A stretch of 64,000 bases of DNA from JAUPVL01 sp964481235 (GTDB lineage Bacteria > Patescibacteriota > Saccharimonadia > CAILAD01 > BJGX01): NCBI GenBank assembly GCA_964481235.1, contig CAYZYH010000003.1, positions 14,553-78,552 on the forward strand, given 5' to 3'. Shown here one piece after another: positions 23,626 through 32,599 of the stretch. The notes below the pieces were generated by a model. That model saw nothing but the letters and a program-made list of their open reading frames with translations. It did no database searches and was not told where the DNA came from. Each line of letters starts with the position of its first letter. Within the stretch, counting starts at the first letter, position 1. The translations under genes were made by a program, and so were the position numbers.

Positions 23626-24128
23626 ATATCTCTGGCAAAATAAAGTTTAACTGTATCTTTACTAAGCCAACCTTTTAAATAAAGATTTAGGAGAACAAGC
23701 CCAGAGATAACAAATATATCTCTACGATCGAAACCGTAACCCTGAGCATCTGCCCACATACTTATATTGTCGTCAATCTGTCCGATTGATTCAAAAGCAC
23801 CGCGTTTATCCACCACACCACTCGAAACAGATGTTTCACAATCATGTGCAAAATTGATTATTTCTAACCTTTTGTCGCTATGATAGTAGACATCCCTTAA
23901 CTTCGTTGGCAAAACAAGATCCCAGACCTCACGAATTTCGGCGGCTTTACGAGGCTTAAGCTTTGTTACTGCACAATGCATTATTGAGCAGCTTCTTGGC
24001 CTAGAGGCATCGATAAGTGATATACCAGCTACGTCGTCACCAAGCGACTCAGTGCAAAAGACAGGATGGTTGTCGCAATCTAAGTAAATGTCGCCAACCC
24101 TGATTTTATTTTTATGCCGGCGTACCAT
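23607..24128 (-). CDS. hypothetical soluble protein
   Basis: 173 residues, not recognised. Ribosome site AAGGAAA precedes the ATG. The first 70 residues (KIRVGDIYLDCDNHPVFC, DVAGISLIDASRPRSC) look like a small beta-barrel, and the rest is mixed, ending in KGWLSKDTVKLYFARDINKL. There is no membrane segment. It sits alone between lemA and htpX on the opposite strand. Confidence 0.65.
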   Translation of the reverse strand: MVRRHKNKIRVGDIYLDCDNHPVFCTESLGDDVAGISLIDASRPRSCSIMHCAVTKLKPRKAAEIREVWDLVLPTKLRDVYYHSDKRLEIINFAHDCETSVSSGVVDKRGAFESIGQIDDNISMWADAQGYGFDRRDIFVISGLVLLNLYLKGWLSKDTVKLYFARDINKLAV

Positions 24129-24214
24129 TGCATTTCCTTTTTATTGACATACAATCAATGAAATTCTACCTTTAAAAACTGTTTTTGTCAATATAACTCG
24201 ACCCCCAAATAAGG

Positions 24215-24220
24215 TATAAT
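24215..24220 (+). promoter_or_regulatory. -10 box of a leaderless promoter (htpX)
   Basis: TATAAT is followed by exactly six bases and ATG 24227. Confidence 0.7.
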
Positions 24221-24226
24221 ATAGCT

Positions 24227-25132
24227 ATGTATTCTGAGATAGCCAAAAACAAACGTAATAGTGTTTTTTTAATTTTTTGTTTTTTACTGGTGATAATAGG
24301 ATTTTGCTGGGTAATTTCGCTCGCCTACAACGAACCGACAATTTTATACTTTGGCGTAGGATTCTCTACTATATATGCACTAATAAGTTATTTTACCGCG
24401 AGTAGTACAGTGCTAGCTATTTCAAAAGCAAAACAAGTTGAAAAAAAAGACAACCCCAAACTGTACAGAATAGTAGAAAATCTTTGTATTACGGCCGGTC
24501 TACCTACGCCCAAGATATATATTATTCAAGACTCCGCGCCCAATGCTTTTGCAACTGGTCGAGACCCTGAGCACGCCGCAATATGTGTTACCTCTGGTCT
24601 TATAGATATTATGGACAAGACAGAGCTTGAAGGTGTAATTGCACATGAGCTTAGCCATGTCGGCAACTATGATGTGCGATTTATGACCCTAGTAGTGGTA
24701 CTAGTAGGGGTCTTGGTTTTATTGTCTGACTGGTTTATACGCATAACAATATTTTCTGATGATAGAGATAGTGGCGGTAGTAGTATGCAGGGCATAATGA
24801 TGTTGGTGAGCTTGGTATTGGCAATACTAGTACCTATTATTGGTATGCTTATGCAACTAGCTTTTTCACGAAAACGTGAATATTTGGCAGATAGCTCGGC
24901 TGCTCTTCTTACTCGCTATCCAGAGGGTTTAGCTAGTGCCTTAGAAAAGATAGAGAGTAGTACTGAACCACTAGAGGCAGCCAATAGAGCAACATCCAAT
25001 CTTTACATAGTTAATCCTATTCGGGCAAATGTAAGGGGTAGCACTAAGAGTTGGTTTTCGGGCCTATTTAGTACTCATCCACCGACTGCTGAGCGCATTA
25101 AACGTTTACGCAAAATGGGTACCCATGCTTAA
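24227..25132 (+). CDS. htpX: HtpX-type membrane zinc metalloprotease (M48)
   Basis: 301 residues. Two N-terminal membrane helices (about 15-35 and 38-60) precede the M48 protease domain: GVIAHELSHVGNYDVR near residue 139 holds the HExxH zinc motif, and REYLADSSAALLT near 221 gives the third zinc ligand. Two more helices lie at about 155-172 and 188-215. The family degrades misfolded membrane proteins from the cytoplasmic side. Expression from a leaderless mRNA is predicted. Confidence 0.95.
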   Translation: MYSEIAKNKRNSVFLIFCFLLVIIGFCWVISLAYNEPTILYFGVGFSTIYALISYFTASSTVLAISKAKQVEKKDNPKLYRIVENLCITAGLPTPKIYIIQDSAPNAFATGRDPEHAAICVTSGLIDIMDKTELEGVIAHELSHVGNYDVRFMTLVVVLVGVLVLLSDWFIRITIFSDDRDSGGSSMQGIMMLVSLVLAILVPIIGMLMQLAFSRKREYLADSSAALLTRYPEGLASALEKIESSTEPLEAANRATSNLYIVNPIRANVRGSTKSWFSGLFSTHPPTAERIKRLRKMGTHA

Positions 25133-25164
25133 ATGTAATATAATAAGCAAAAGGAGTAATTATT

Positions 25165-25896
25165 ATGAAATCAAAGAAAGCATCCCTAAATCCATTATCC
25201 CTAATAGCTGATACCTGTAGGTATTGGCAAAAATACGTTTGGCGAATTATTTTTCTTACTGCCATTGTTGCTATACCAGGTTCAATTGTCCGTATATTAC
25301 AGTTTGACAGTGTTAATGATGCTAGTATTATTGCATCACTAGCTGGCCTTTATCTGAGTGTAGCCCTCACTTGGGTATTTTTCAAAGAAGCCGATCTCAA
25401 GAAATACCGGGTTCCTAGCCTTTATGTGCGCTCAAGTAGTAGGTTTTTACCATTTTTACTTACATCTATGTATTTTGCACTCACAGTTATGCCGGTAGTT
25501 TTTGGTCTAATGATTATTATTTTGGCTGCTTCTAGCCAGGTACCTATGTATTTTGCGGCATTTGGTGTGGCACTAAGTGTTGGAGCGCTATATTTTGTAG
25601 TGCGTTTTTCATTAGCCACAACTCTTGTCGTGCAAAACGAAATATCGGCCTTTAATTCTATGCGACTAAGCTGGGAAGTGACCAAAGGATTGGTCATAAA
25701 AACTGCTTTTGCCTGGACATTTATAATAATTGCCATTGTTCTAGTGTCTGGCATGTTGTTATCTGCACTAGAACTGATAAATTTCTTGAAGGAAAATATT
25801 TATGCCCAGGTGATTATTAATGGCTTACTCCTGACATTTTTTATGCCATTATTTGTAGGATTTGGCGTACAGATAGTAAAAAGAATTGAAAAATGA
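25165..25896 (+). CDS. hypothetical multi-helix membrane protein
   Basis: 243 residues, not recognised. It has an AAGGAG ribosome site eight bases before the ATG. About five or six hydrophobic helices are visible (roughly 26-45, 53-72, 96-125, 130-155, 172-198, 215-235). The SWEVTKG motif in a loop recalls the 22270 protein. It is coupled to ligA by an ATGA overlap. Confidence 0.75.
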   Translation: MKSKKASLNPLSLIADTCRYWQKYVWRIIFLTAIVAIPGSIVRILQFDSVNDASIIASLAGLYLSVALTWVFFKEADLKKYRVPSLYVRSSSRFLPFLLTSMYFALTVMPVVFGLMIIILAASSQVPMYFAAFGVALSVGALYFVVRFSLATTLVVQNEISAFNSMRLSWEVTKGLVIKTAFAWTFIIIAIVLVSGMLLSALELINFLKENIYAQVIINGLLLTFFMPLFVGFGVQIVKRIEK

Positions 25897-27887
25897 GTCC
25901 TGCTAAGCGAGTAAAACAATTACGCAACTTACTAGAGAAATATCGGCATGAATATTATGTTTTAGACAGTCCCACTGTGAGTGACGAGGTTTATGACTCG
26001 CTCAACAATGAACTTAAAAACATAGAAGAAAAACACCCAAATCTCGTTACTGCAGACTCACCAACCCAAAGGGTAGGAGGAAAAGCCGAAGGGCGGTTTA
26101 AAAATATCACTCATCCTAAGCCAATGTTGAGTTTAAACGACATATTCTCAATAGATGAGCTCAAAAAGTGGGAATCTAGAATGCACAAGTTTTTGGGCAA
26201 AAACAGCCTTGAGTATTATGCCGAACTCAAACTAGATGGCCTAGCTATGCGTTTAGAATATGAAAATGGTAATTTTGTAAGAGCAGTTACTAGGGGCGAT
26301 GGGTATAGTGGCGAAGACGTAACTCATACCGTAAAGACAATTCAAACAGTACCTCTTACTTTAAAAAAAAGTACCAAAGCTCCTGCTCAAGTCTACAAAT
26401 ATTTTGAGGTACGTGGTGAGGTTATTATTCCGCGTGCCGAATTCGAGCGCATTAACAAAGAGCGAGCTAAAAATGATCAACCTCTTTTTGCCAATCCGCG
26501 TAACGCTGGTGCAGGCACAATTCGACAGTTAGATCCCAAAGTAGCTGCATCGCGCAAGTTAGAATTTATTGCCTACTCTGTAGAAATGGATATGCCCGAA
26601 CTTAAGACACACGGTGACGAACACAATCTAGCCAGAGAGTTGGGCTTTAAGGTTGAACCGCATGACAAAGTTTTACCAAGCGTTATAGATATAGAGAAAT
26701 ATATTAAGTATTGGGAGACTAAGCGCACCAGTTTACCTTATCAAACCGACGGACTCGTATTTAATATAAATAGTAATGATGAATTTGGGAGTTTGGGGGT
26801 GGTTGGCAAAGCACCACGAGGCGCGGTAGCATACAAATACCCGGCTGAGACTGCCACAACTATCTTAGAAGATATTCGTCTAAGTATTGGTCGCACTGGT
26901 GCAGTTACTCCATATGCGGTGCTCAAACCAGTGGTAGTAGCGGGTAGTACTGTGCGTCGTGCAACGCTACACAATCAAGACGAGATTGACCGCAAAGACA
27001 TTAGAATTGGTGATACTGTGGTAATTCAAAAAGCAGGTGATATTATACCCGAAGTCATCGAGCCAATATTAAAGTTAAGAACCGGAAAAGAAAAAAGATT
27101 TATAATGCCCAAAAGTCTTAATGGCGTAAAAATTGTTAGACCCAAAGGTGAGGCGGTAGCAAGACTCGATGATTTGAATTACGGCGAGGTAAAGTGGCAG
27201 AAACTCATTCATTTTGTATCTAAATCAGCTTTTGATATTGATGGCTTAGGCGAGAAGATATTAGCCCAACTAATGAAGGAGGGTCTAATTGAAACTGCAG
27301 TTGATATATTTAAGCTAAAAGCAGATGATCTTGTGGGGCTAGAAAGATTTGCTGAAACATCGGCTCAGAATCTCATTGATTCTATTGCCGAGCATAGCTC
27401 TATAACCCTTGGTCGTTTTATTTATGCGCTTGGCATACGCCACGTGGGCGCCAAGACAGCCAGAGATATTGCCGAGTGTTTTGGTAGTATTGATAAATTT
27501 ATGAGCGCTAGACCCGAGGAGTTTGAAGATATAGAGGGAGTTGGCAAAGTTGTTGGTCATAGTGTGGCGCAATGGCTAGGCTTAGCAAGTAATCAAAGAT
27601 TTGTAAAAGACCTAATATCTGTTGGCGTAAAAGTATTACCACAAAGTAAATCTACAAACGGCAAACTTAGTGGCACTACTTGGGTTTTTACTGGCACTCT
27701 TAACGCTATGAGTAGAGATGAAGCTGCCGAGAAAGTTACTAAACTTGGCGCCAATGTCACCAATACGGTCAGTAAAAACACTAGCTATGTTGTAGTGGGT
27801 GAAGAGCCGGGTAGTAAGGCTGAAAAAGCAAAGATACTAGGTATTACAGTATTAGAAGAAGATGAGTTTATCAAAAGACTATCATAG
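25893..27887 (+). CDS. ligA: NAD-dependent DNA ligase, zinc-finger cysteines missing
   Basis: 664 residues, normal length. LigA joins nicks during replication and repair using NAD. The Ia domain (YHYYVLD-like RHEYYVLDSPTVSDEVYD), adenylation site AELKLDGLAMRLEY near residue 113 (Lys nucleophile), OB-fold, helix-hairpin-helix repeats and a C-terminal BRCT domain (about 585-660) are all present. In the zinc-finger region (about 405-440) the four cysteines of the usual CPxC...C....C pattern are all replaced: the sequence runs MPKSLNGVKIVRPKGEAVAR and then LDDLNYGEVKW before HFVSKSAFDIDGLG. The enzyme must fold this part without zinc. The ATG overlaps the preceding stop. Confidence 0.97.
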   Translation: MSPAKRVKQLRNLLEKYRHEYYVLDSPTVSDEVYDSLNNELKNIEEKHPNLVTADSPTQRVGGKAEGRFKNITHPKPMLSLNDIFSIDELKKWESRMHKFLGKNSLEYYAELKLDGLAMRLEYENGNFVRAVTRGDGYSGEDVTHTVKTIQTVPLTLKKSTKAPAQVYKYFEVRGEVIIPRAEFERINKERAKNDQPLFANPRNAGAGTIRQLDPKVAASRKLEFIAYSVEMDMPELKTHGDEHNLARELGFKVEPHDKVLPSVIDIEKYIKYWETKRTSLPYQTDGLVFNINSNDEFGSLGVVGKAPRGAVAYKYPAETATTILEDIRLSIGRTGAVTPYAVLKPVVVAGSTVRRATLHNQDEIDRKDIRIGDTVVIQKAGDIIPEVIEPILKLRTGKEKRFIMPKSLNGVKIVRPKGEAVARLDDLNYGEVKWQKLIHFVSKSAFDIDGLGEKILAQLMKEGLIETAVDIFKLKADDLVGLERFAETSAQNLIDSIAEHSSITLGRFIYALGIRHVGAKTARDIAECFGSIDKFMSARPEEFEDIEGVGKVVGHSVAQWLGLASNQRFVKDLISVGVKVLPQSKSTNGKLSGTTWVFTGTLNAMSRDEAAEKVTKLGANVTNTVSKNTSYVVVGEEPGSKAEKAKILGITVLEEDEFIKRLS

Positions 27888-27936
27888 TACTTCATGCTTG
27901 CAGAATACACCTACCATTGCGCTATAATAGATAACT

Positions 27937-27968
27937 GCAAAAAGGCGCACGGGGGAGCGCCTTTTTGC
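27937..27968 (+). terminator. ligA terminator preceded by a TATAAT box
   Basis: GCAAAAAGGCGC and GCGCCTTTTTGC form a perfect 12-bp stem with an eight-base G-rich loop. The arms supply T-runs on both strands. A TATAAT at 27923-27928 ends only eight bases before the stem. Confidence 0.85.
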
Positions 27969-28009
27969 ATGTCGGTGCGGTAGGCATCGAATCAAGAAAG
28001 AATTTCGGG

Positions 28010-28015
28010 TATAAT
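28010..28015 (+). promoter_or_regulatory. -10 box of a leaderless promoter (gat operon)
   Basis: TATAAT is followed by exactly six bases and ATG 28022. Confidence 0.7.
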
Positions 28016-28021
28016 AAAACT

Positions 28022-28312
28022 ATGGGTAAACTTACAAAAGATGAGATAGAATACGTAGCCTCTTTGGCGCGCATAGAGGTTGGTGGCGACCAAACAGAGT
28101 CTACAGCCTCAGATATAAGTGCGATACTTGGTTTTGTTGACAGTTTACAAGCCATAGATACAGAGGGCGTAGTACCAATTTCTCAAGTTACTGGCTTGAG
28201 CGATGTTTGGCGAGAAGATAAAGTTGTAGACTGCAAAATCAGTAGAGATGATTTACTATCAAACGCTCCTAGGTCTCAAGACGGTTACGTAGTTGTAAAG
28301 AAAGTTTTGTAA
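28022..28312 (+). CDS. gatC: Asp/Glu-tRNA amidotransferase subunit C
   Basis: 96 residues from ATG 28022, set by the -10 box and by the family start (LTKDEIEYVASLARIEV). GatC is the small scaffold that wraps GatA and GatB. The C-terminal part carries the usual LREDKV- and APR-type pieces (VWREDKV, SNAPRSQDGYVVVKKVL). It starts the gatC-gatA-X-gatB operon and is joined to gatA by TAATG. Confidence 0.95.
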   Translation: MGKLTKDEIEYVASLARIEVGGDQTESTASDISAILGFVDSLQAIDTEGVVPISQVTGLSDVWREDKVVDCKISRDDLLSNAPRSQDGYVVVKKVL

Positions 28313-29742
28313 TGACCAATTTATCACTTTTAACAATTAGGCAAGCTCACGAGCTTATAGTAAGTAAAAAAGTAAGCGTTATAGATCTTGTCGAATACTA
28401 TTTAGATGTTATAAAAAAACGCGAACCACAGGTGCGTGCTGTAATTACCCTATGTGCAGAAGATGCAATCAATAAAGCCAAACTTGTGGATACTAAAGTT
28501 GCTACCGGTAAAAAAATTGGATTACTAGAAGGTATACCATATACGGCTAAAGATATGTTCTCAACTGATGGGGTGCAGACTACAGCCGCGAGCCAGATAT
28601 TGAAAGACTATCGCCCACCATACTCTGCAACGGTTATTAACAAACTAGATGAAGCAGGGGCAATTCTAATTGGTAAAACCAATCAAGATGAATTTGCCCA
28701 CGGCGGTAGCACCGAGAACTCTAGTTTTGCCAAGACCACCAACCCCTGGGATACTAAGAAAGTACCAGGGGGCAGTAGTGGAGGTAGTGCTGCGGCAGTT
28801 GCAGCAGACTACTGTGTGTTTAGCTTAGGAACCGACACCGGAGGTTCTATTCGAGAGCCTGCAGCTTTTTGCGGGGTTACAGGCTTAAAGCCCACATACG
28901 GTTTAGTTAGTAGATACGGTGTTATTTCAATGGCTAGTAGCTTTGATTGTATTGGACCAATTACTAGATCTGCCGACGATGCTGAGATTGTACTAGAAGC
29001 TATTGCTGGTCAAGACCCAATGGACGCCACTACACTAAGCGATTCAGAGAAGTCAGAAGACCCTACAGTAATAAGTAATATAAGAGTTGGCATTTCAAAA
29101 GAATATATCAACCAAGTCGTTGTTAAAGAATTTACTAAGACTCTAGATGTTGAAACAAGTGAGATAAATATGGTAGACAGTGTAATGGCCTTAAGTGCCT
29201 ACTATATACTCGTGCCTTCAGAAATCAGCTCTAACCTAGAACGCTACGATGGTATTCGTTATGGACAAGTAGCCAAAGATGCCCTAAATATTACCGAGCT
29301 TTATTCTAAAACTCGCGCAGAATTTCTGGGCGAAGAGGCTAAACGCCGTATTTATACTGGTACATACGCACTCTCCTCTGGATACTACGATGCATATTAC
29401 AAAAAAGCTATGCAGGTTCGTCGATTAATTTGCAATCAGTTTGATAAGATATTTAGCAACTGCGAGCTTATAGTTCTACCTACTACATTGCAACCAGCAT
29501 TTGAGTTTGGGGCCAAAAGTGATCCAATAGAAATGTACAAGACTGATCTACTGACCGTAACCGCAAATCTTGCTGGCCTACCTGCTATTAGTATACCAGC
29601 TGGTATTGACGGTGATACTAATATGCCCCTTGGTATCCAGATAATCGGCCGACAGAAGGCCGATAAAACGGTCTTGGCTTTAGCCAAAGAGTTTCAATCT
29701 AAGACGAATTGGCATTTAAAATTGGAGGAGATTAAGTTATGA
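28312..29742 (+). CDS. gatA: Asp/Glu-tRNA amidotransferase subunit A
   Basis: 476 residues. GatA is the amidase that releases ammonia from glutamine for GatB. The Ser-cisSer-Lys triad is visible: Lys in PYTAKDMFSTDG near residue 79, GGSSGGSAAAVAA near 152 with the cis-Ser, and nucleophile Ser in GTDTGGSIREPAAFCG near 177. The length is normal. With GatB and GatC it forms Gln-tRNA(Gln) and/or Asn-tRNA(Asn), implying that GlnRS or AsnRS is absent. Confidence 0.98.
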   Translation: MTNLSLLTIRQAHELIVSKKVSVIDLVEYYLDVIKKREPQVRAVITLCAEDAINKAKLVDTKVATGKKIGLLEGIPYTAKDMFSTDGVQTTAASQILKDYRPPYSATVINKLDEAGAILIGKTNQDEFAHGGSTENSSFAKTTNPWDTKKVPGGSSGGSAAAVAADYCVFSLGTDTGGSIREPAAFCGVTGLKPTYGLVSRYGVISMASSFDCIGPITRSADDAEIVLEAIAGQDPMDATTLSDSEKSEDPTVISNIRVGISKEYINQVVVKEFTKTLDVETSEINMVDSVMALSAYYILVPSEISSNLERYDGIRYGQVAKDALNITELYSKTRAEFLGEEAKRRIYTGTYALSSGYYDAYYKKAMQVRRLICNQFDKIFSNCELIVLPTTLQPAFEFGAKSDPIEMYKTDLLTVTANLAGLPAISIPAGIDGDTNMPLGIQIIGRQKADKTVLALAKEFQSKTNWHLKLEEIKL

Positions 29743-30227
29743 GCTCATCGTTAGTTTCGGTTATTGTGGCGATTATAGTTTTTACCGCCATTGGTTATTA
29801 TTTTCTAAAAACTCGCGCCAATAAAACACCCAATAAAAATCGTGATTTTGACGCTCAACAAATAGACCGCTCAGGATCAGAAGACTCAAGTACTGCAAGT
29901 GTCAATAAAGATTTAGTTAAAACAAAATGGGCCGAAATAACTGCTATGCAAAATAATGGAGCAAGCGGGCTGAAAAATGCGCTTTATGAGGCTGATAAAT
30001 TATTAGATTACGTGATGATTTCACAGGGCTTTTCTGGAGAAACTATGGGCGACAGACTAAAAAGTGGTGGTGGAGCTTTTACAAATATTAATGCTATTTG
30101 GGGTGCTCACAAATTGCGCAATCAGTTAGCACACGAGGTTGAGCACGATATCGTACCCAACCAAGTAAAAAATGCCATAGAAACTCTTGGCAAGGCTATT
30201 GAAGAGCTAGGGGTATCTATAGGTTAA
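29739..30227 (+). CDS. membrane-anchored HEPN-like protein in the gat operon
   Basis: 162 residues, starting in an ATGA overlap with gatA and ending five bases before gatB. An N-terminal membrane helix (about 4-22) is followed by a disordered acidic linker and a helical domain. That domain contains KLRNQLAHE near residues 125-133, an R-N-x-x-x-H pattern (R127, H132) typical of HEPN domains, which often are RNases or RNA-binding toxins. Its conserved-looking position between two tRNA-amidation genes suggests a tRNA-linked or membrane-localising role. No antitoxin partner is visible. HEPN assignment rests on this motif and the helical context only. Confidence 0.6.
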   Translation: MSSSLVSVIVAIIVFTAIGYYFLKTRANKTPNKNRDFDAQQIDRSGSEDSSTASVNKDLVKTKWAEITAMQNNGASGLKNALYEADKLLDYVMISQGFSGETMGDRLKSGGGAFTNINAIWGAHKLRNQLAHEVEHDIVPNQVKNAIETLGKAIEELGVSIG

Positions 30228-30231
30228 CTAC

Positions 30232-31677
30232 ATGGCAAAATATACTCCAACCATTGGTATAGAAATCCACACCCAGCTTGCTACAAAAAGTAAGATGTTT
30301 TGTGCCTGCGACAATCATAGCGTAGAGGCAGAGCCTAACACCAACATTTGTCCAGTTTGCTTGGCACTACCTGGTGTCTTGCCTGTACCCAATAAGGGAG
30401 CGGTAGAGCTAGCTATTAAGCTATGCAAGGGCCTAAATGCAAAAATTGCCGAAAATACAAGCTTTGATAGAAAAAACTATTTTTATCCTGACTCGCCCAA
30501 GGGTTATCAAATAACCCAAATGGATGAGCCAATTATTCAAAAAGGTTACGTAGAGATTTTGGTGGATGGTGAGTTTAAAAAAATTGGCATTCATCGTGCG
30601 CATTTAGAGGAAGATGCGGGAAAACTAACACACCCTATAGGCAAAGATTACAGCTTGGTTGATTTTAATAGAGCCGGTACGCCACTTATTGAGATAGTTA
30701 GTGAACCAGAAATGCATTCGCCAATTGAAGCCAAAAGATACCTTCAAGAGGTTTACGCAATTGCCACTACTCTAGGAGTTACTCATGGTGACTTACAGCA
30801 CGGCAATTTTAAGTTTGATTTGAATATTTCAGTAAGTGATAATAATGAGCTGGGCACACGAACTGAACTAAAGAACCTTAATTCTTTTAGAAATGCTGAG
30901 CGCGCTCTGACCTATGAAATCAAGCGACAAATTGAGGTGATAGAATCAGGTGGAAAAGTTGACCAAGAAACACGTGGCTGGGATGACGGCAAAGGCAAGA
31001 CCTTTAGCCAACGTGGCAAAGAACACGCACACGATTATCGCTATTTTCCCGAGCCTGATATTCCACCACTTATGCTAAAACCAGAATTTGTAAGCGAGGT
31101 ACAGTCGCAAATTAATGACGTAGTTATGCCTATTCAAGTACGCAAAAATCTAGTTAAGCTCAATATTAGTATTGATTCGCAAGATATTTTTGTAAGTCAA
31201 AATACAACCGGCAAAATATTTTTTGAGGCTAGTAAGCTACTAGGCAATAAGCCTGAGATAGACAAAAAAATTATCAATTGGCTTACAGGTGACTACCAAG
31301 CTTGGTTATCTGAAAATAGCGAAGATAACTCAAGGCTTACCGGTGAGAATCTGGCTGAGCTTATTGAGGTGGTCCAAAAAGGCGATATATCATCAAAGAC
31401 TGCCAAGAGTATTTTTGCAGAAGTAATTACCGGCTCCAGGCCCAAGCAAATCGTAGAGCAACAAGGGCTAGTACAGATTTCCAACAACAAAGAGCTAGAA
31501 GACATTGTGCGTGATTTGATTTCGAAAAACCCAAATGCCGTATCCGACTACAAAAACGGCAATACAAAGGCGGCTGGCTTCTTTGTGGGGCAAGTAATGC
31601 AGGCTACAAAAGGACAAGCAAACCCTGGCAAAGCTAATGAGCTTGTGCTTAAATTATTAGAAGAGCAATCTGTCTAA
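30232..31677 (+). CDS. gatB: Asp/Glu-tRNA amidotransferase subunit B
   Basis: 481 residues. GatB phosphorylates and amidates mischarged tRNA. The N-terminal IGIEIHTQLATKSKMFCAC and NICPVCLALPGVLPV hold the zinc cysteines. RAHLEEDAGKLTH near residue 123, NRAGTPLIEIVSEPE near 142 and the DYRYFPEPDIPPL block near 266 follow. The C-terminal helical and tail domain ends in KNPNAVSDYKNGNTKAAGFFVGQVM, which binds tRNA. Normal length; last gene of the operon. Confidence 0.98.
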   Translation: MAKYTPTIGIEIHTQLATKSKMFCACDNHSVEAEPNTNICPVCLALPGVLPVPNKGAVELAIKLCKGLNAKIAENTSFDRKNYFYPDSPKGYQITQMDEPIIQKGYVEILVDGEFKKIGIHRAHLEEDAGKLTHPIGKDYSLVDFNRAGTPLIEIVSEPEMHSPIEAKRYLQEVYAIATTLGVTHGDLQHGNFKFDLNISVSDNNELGTRTELKNLNSFRNAERALTYEIKRQIEVIESGGKVDQETRGWDDGKGKTFSQRGKEHAHDYRYFPEPDIPPLMLKPEFVSEVQSQINDVVMPIQVRKNLVKLNISIDSQDIFVSQNTTGKIFFEASKLLGNKPEIDKKIINWLTGDYQAWLSENSEDNSRLTGENLAELIEVVQKGDISSKTAKSIFAEVITGSRPKQIVEQQGLVQISNNKELEDIVRDLISKNPNAVSDYKNGNTKAAGFFVGQVMQATKGQANPGKANELVLKLLEEQSV

Positions 31678-31709
31678 ATTAGTAATCTTAACCAAGAAAG
31701 TCATAAGTA

Positions 31710-32333
31710 ATGTTGTTCGAGTCTGATTTGTTAAGTAGCTTCAATGAAATGTGGCAATCTATTGTGCAGGCTTTGCCACGGATTGGCCGAGGCGTTGTTT
31801 TTGTAATTATTGGTATTTTGGTGGTTAGACTATTAATGAGGTTGTTGTCTAGATTCATTGATTACTTCCATATTTCACTAGGGCTAAAAGAAATTTTAAT
31901 AATTTTAGCACGTGGCGGATTGTGGGCTCTACTTGCAATTGGAATATTACAAATACTTGGTCTCACTAATATTGCCTTTGCACTTACTGGTTTTATTGCC
32001 GCGCTTTCTATAGGTATATCCCAGGGATTTACGCAGACAGTTTCAGATTTGGTATCTGGTATTCAACTAGCTAATGATCACGATTTTAGGGTGGGTGATA
32101 AAGTAATTGTGGGTGATAGCGATATGCGTCAAGAAGGCTATATTGTAGAGATGGACACCAAGAAAACTCGACTTATAGACAATAAGGGCGACCTACATAT
32201 ACTACCCAACTCACTAGTTGACAGAAACGAGTGGACGCTTTTAGAGCGCGATGAAATAACTATCGCACATCTTAAAAGAAGTGATATAATAAAGGTAATA
32301 AAGCATAAACTTACGAAAGGCAAAAAATCATGA
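31710..32333 (+). CDS. MscS-family mechanosensitive channel (small)
   Basis: 207 residues. Membrane helices are visible at about 18-40, 58-82 and a pore-lining helix near 86-115 (ALTGFIAALSIGISQGFTQTVSDLVSGIQL), followed by the beta domain VGDKVIVGD...GYIVEMDTKKTRLIDNKGDLHILPNS. This is the MscS core without the large C-terminal vestibule. The channel releases solutes on osmotic downshock. The next gene begins in its stop (ATGA). Confidence 0.9.
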   Translation: MLFESDLLSSFNEMWQSIVQALPRIGRGVVFVIIGILVVRLLMRLLSRFIDYFHISLGLKEILIILARGGLWALLAIGILQILGLTNIAFALTGFIAALSIGISQGFTQTVSDLVSGIQLANDHDFRVGDKVIVGDSDMRQEGYIVEMDTKKTRLIDNKGDLHILPNSLVDRNEWTLLERDEITIAHLKRSDIIKVIKHKLTKGKKS

Positions 32334-32599
32334 ATGGCGTAGAAATAGCTCTATTAATTGTTACATCGATTGCACTAATTATCTTAATTATATATACAGT
32401 AGTATTTCTAGTAATAATGGTTAAAGCCCTCAAACAGATTCAGCTGGCTGCCGAAAAGGTTCAAGAAAGTGCTGACTCAGCTACTGAACTTGTAGATGAA
32501 GTAAGGCGTACCGTAGTTAATCCGGGTATTATTGCTATGATGATAGAAAAGTACTTACATGGGCGCAGTAAAGCCAAGAAAGCCAAAAGTGATGAATAG
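32330..32599 (+). CDS. hypothetical membrane protein with coiled-coil tail
   Basis: 89 residues, not recognised. One N-terminal membrane helix (about 5-32) is followed by an amphipathic helix (IQLAAEKVQESADSATELVD) that looks like a coiled coil, and a basic C-terminus. The pattern resembles DUF948-type envelope stress proteins, which often neighbour YtxH-like genes, as here. It is coupled to both neighbours. Confidence 0.65.
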   Translation: MNGVEIALLIVTSIALIILIIYTVVFLVIMVKALKQIQLAAEKVQESADSATELVDEVRRTVVNPGIIAMMIEKYLHGRSKAKKAKSDE

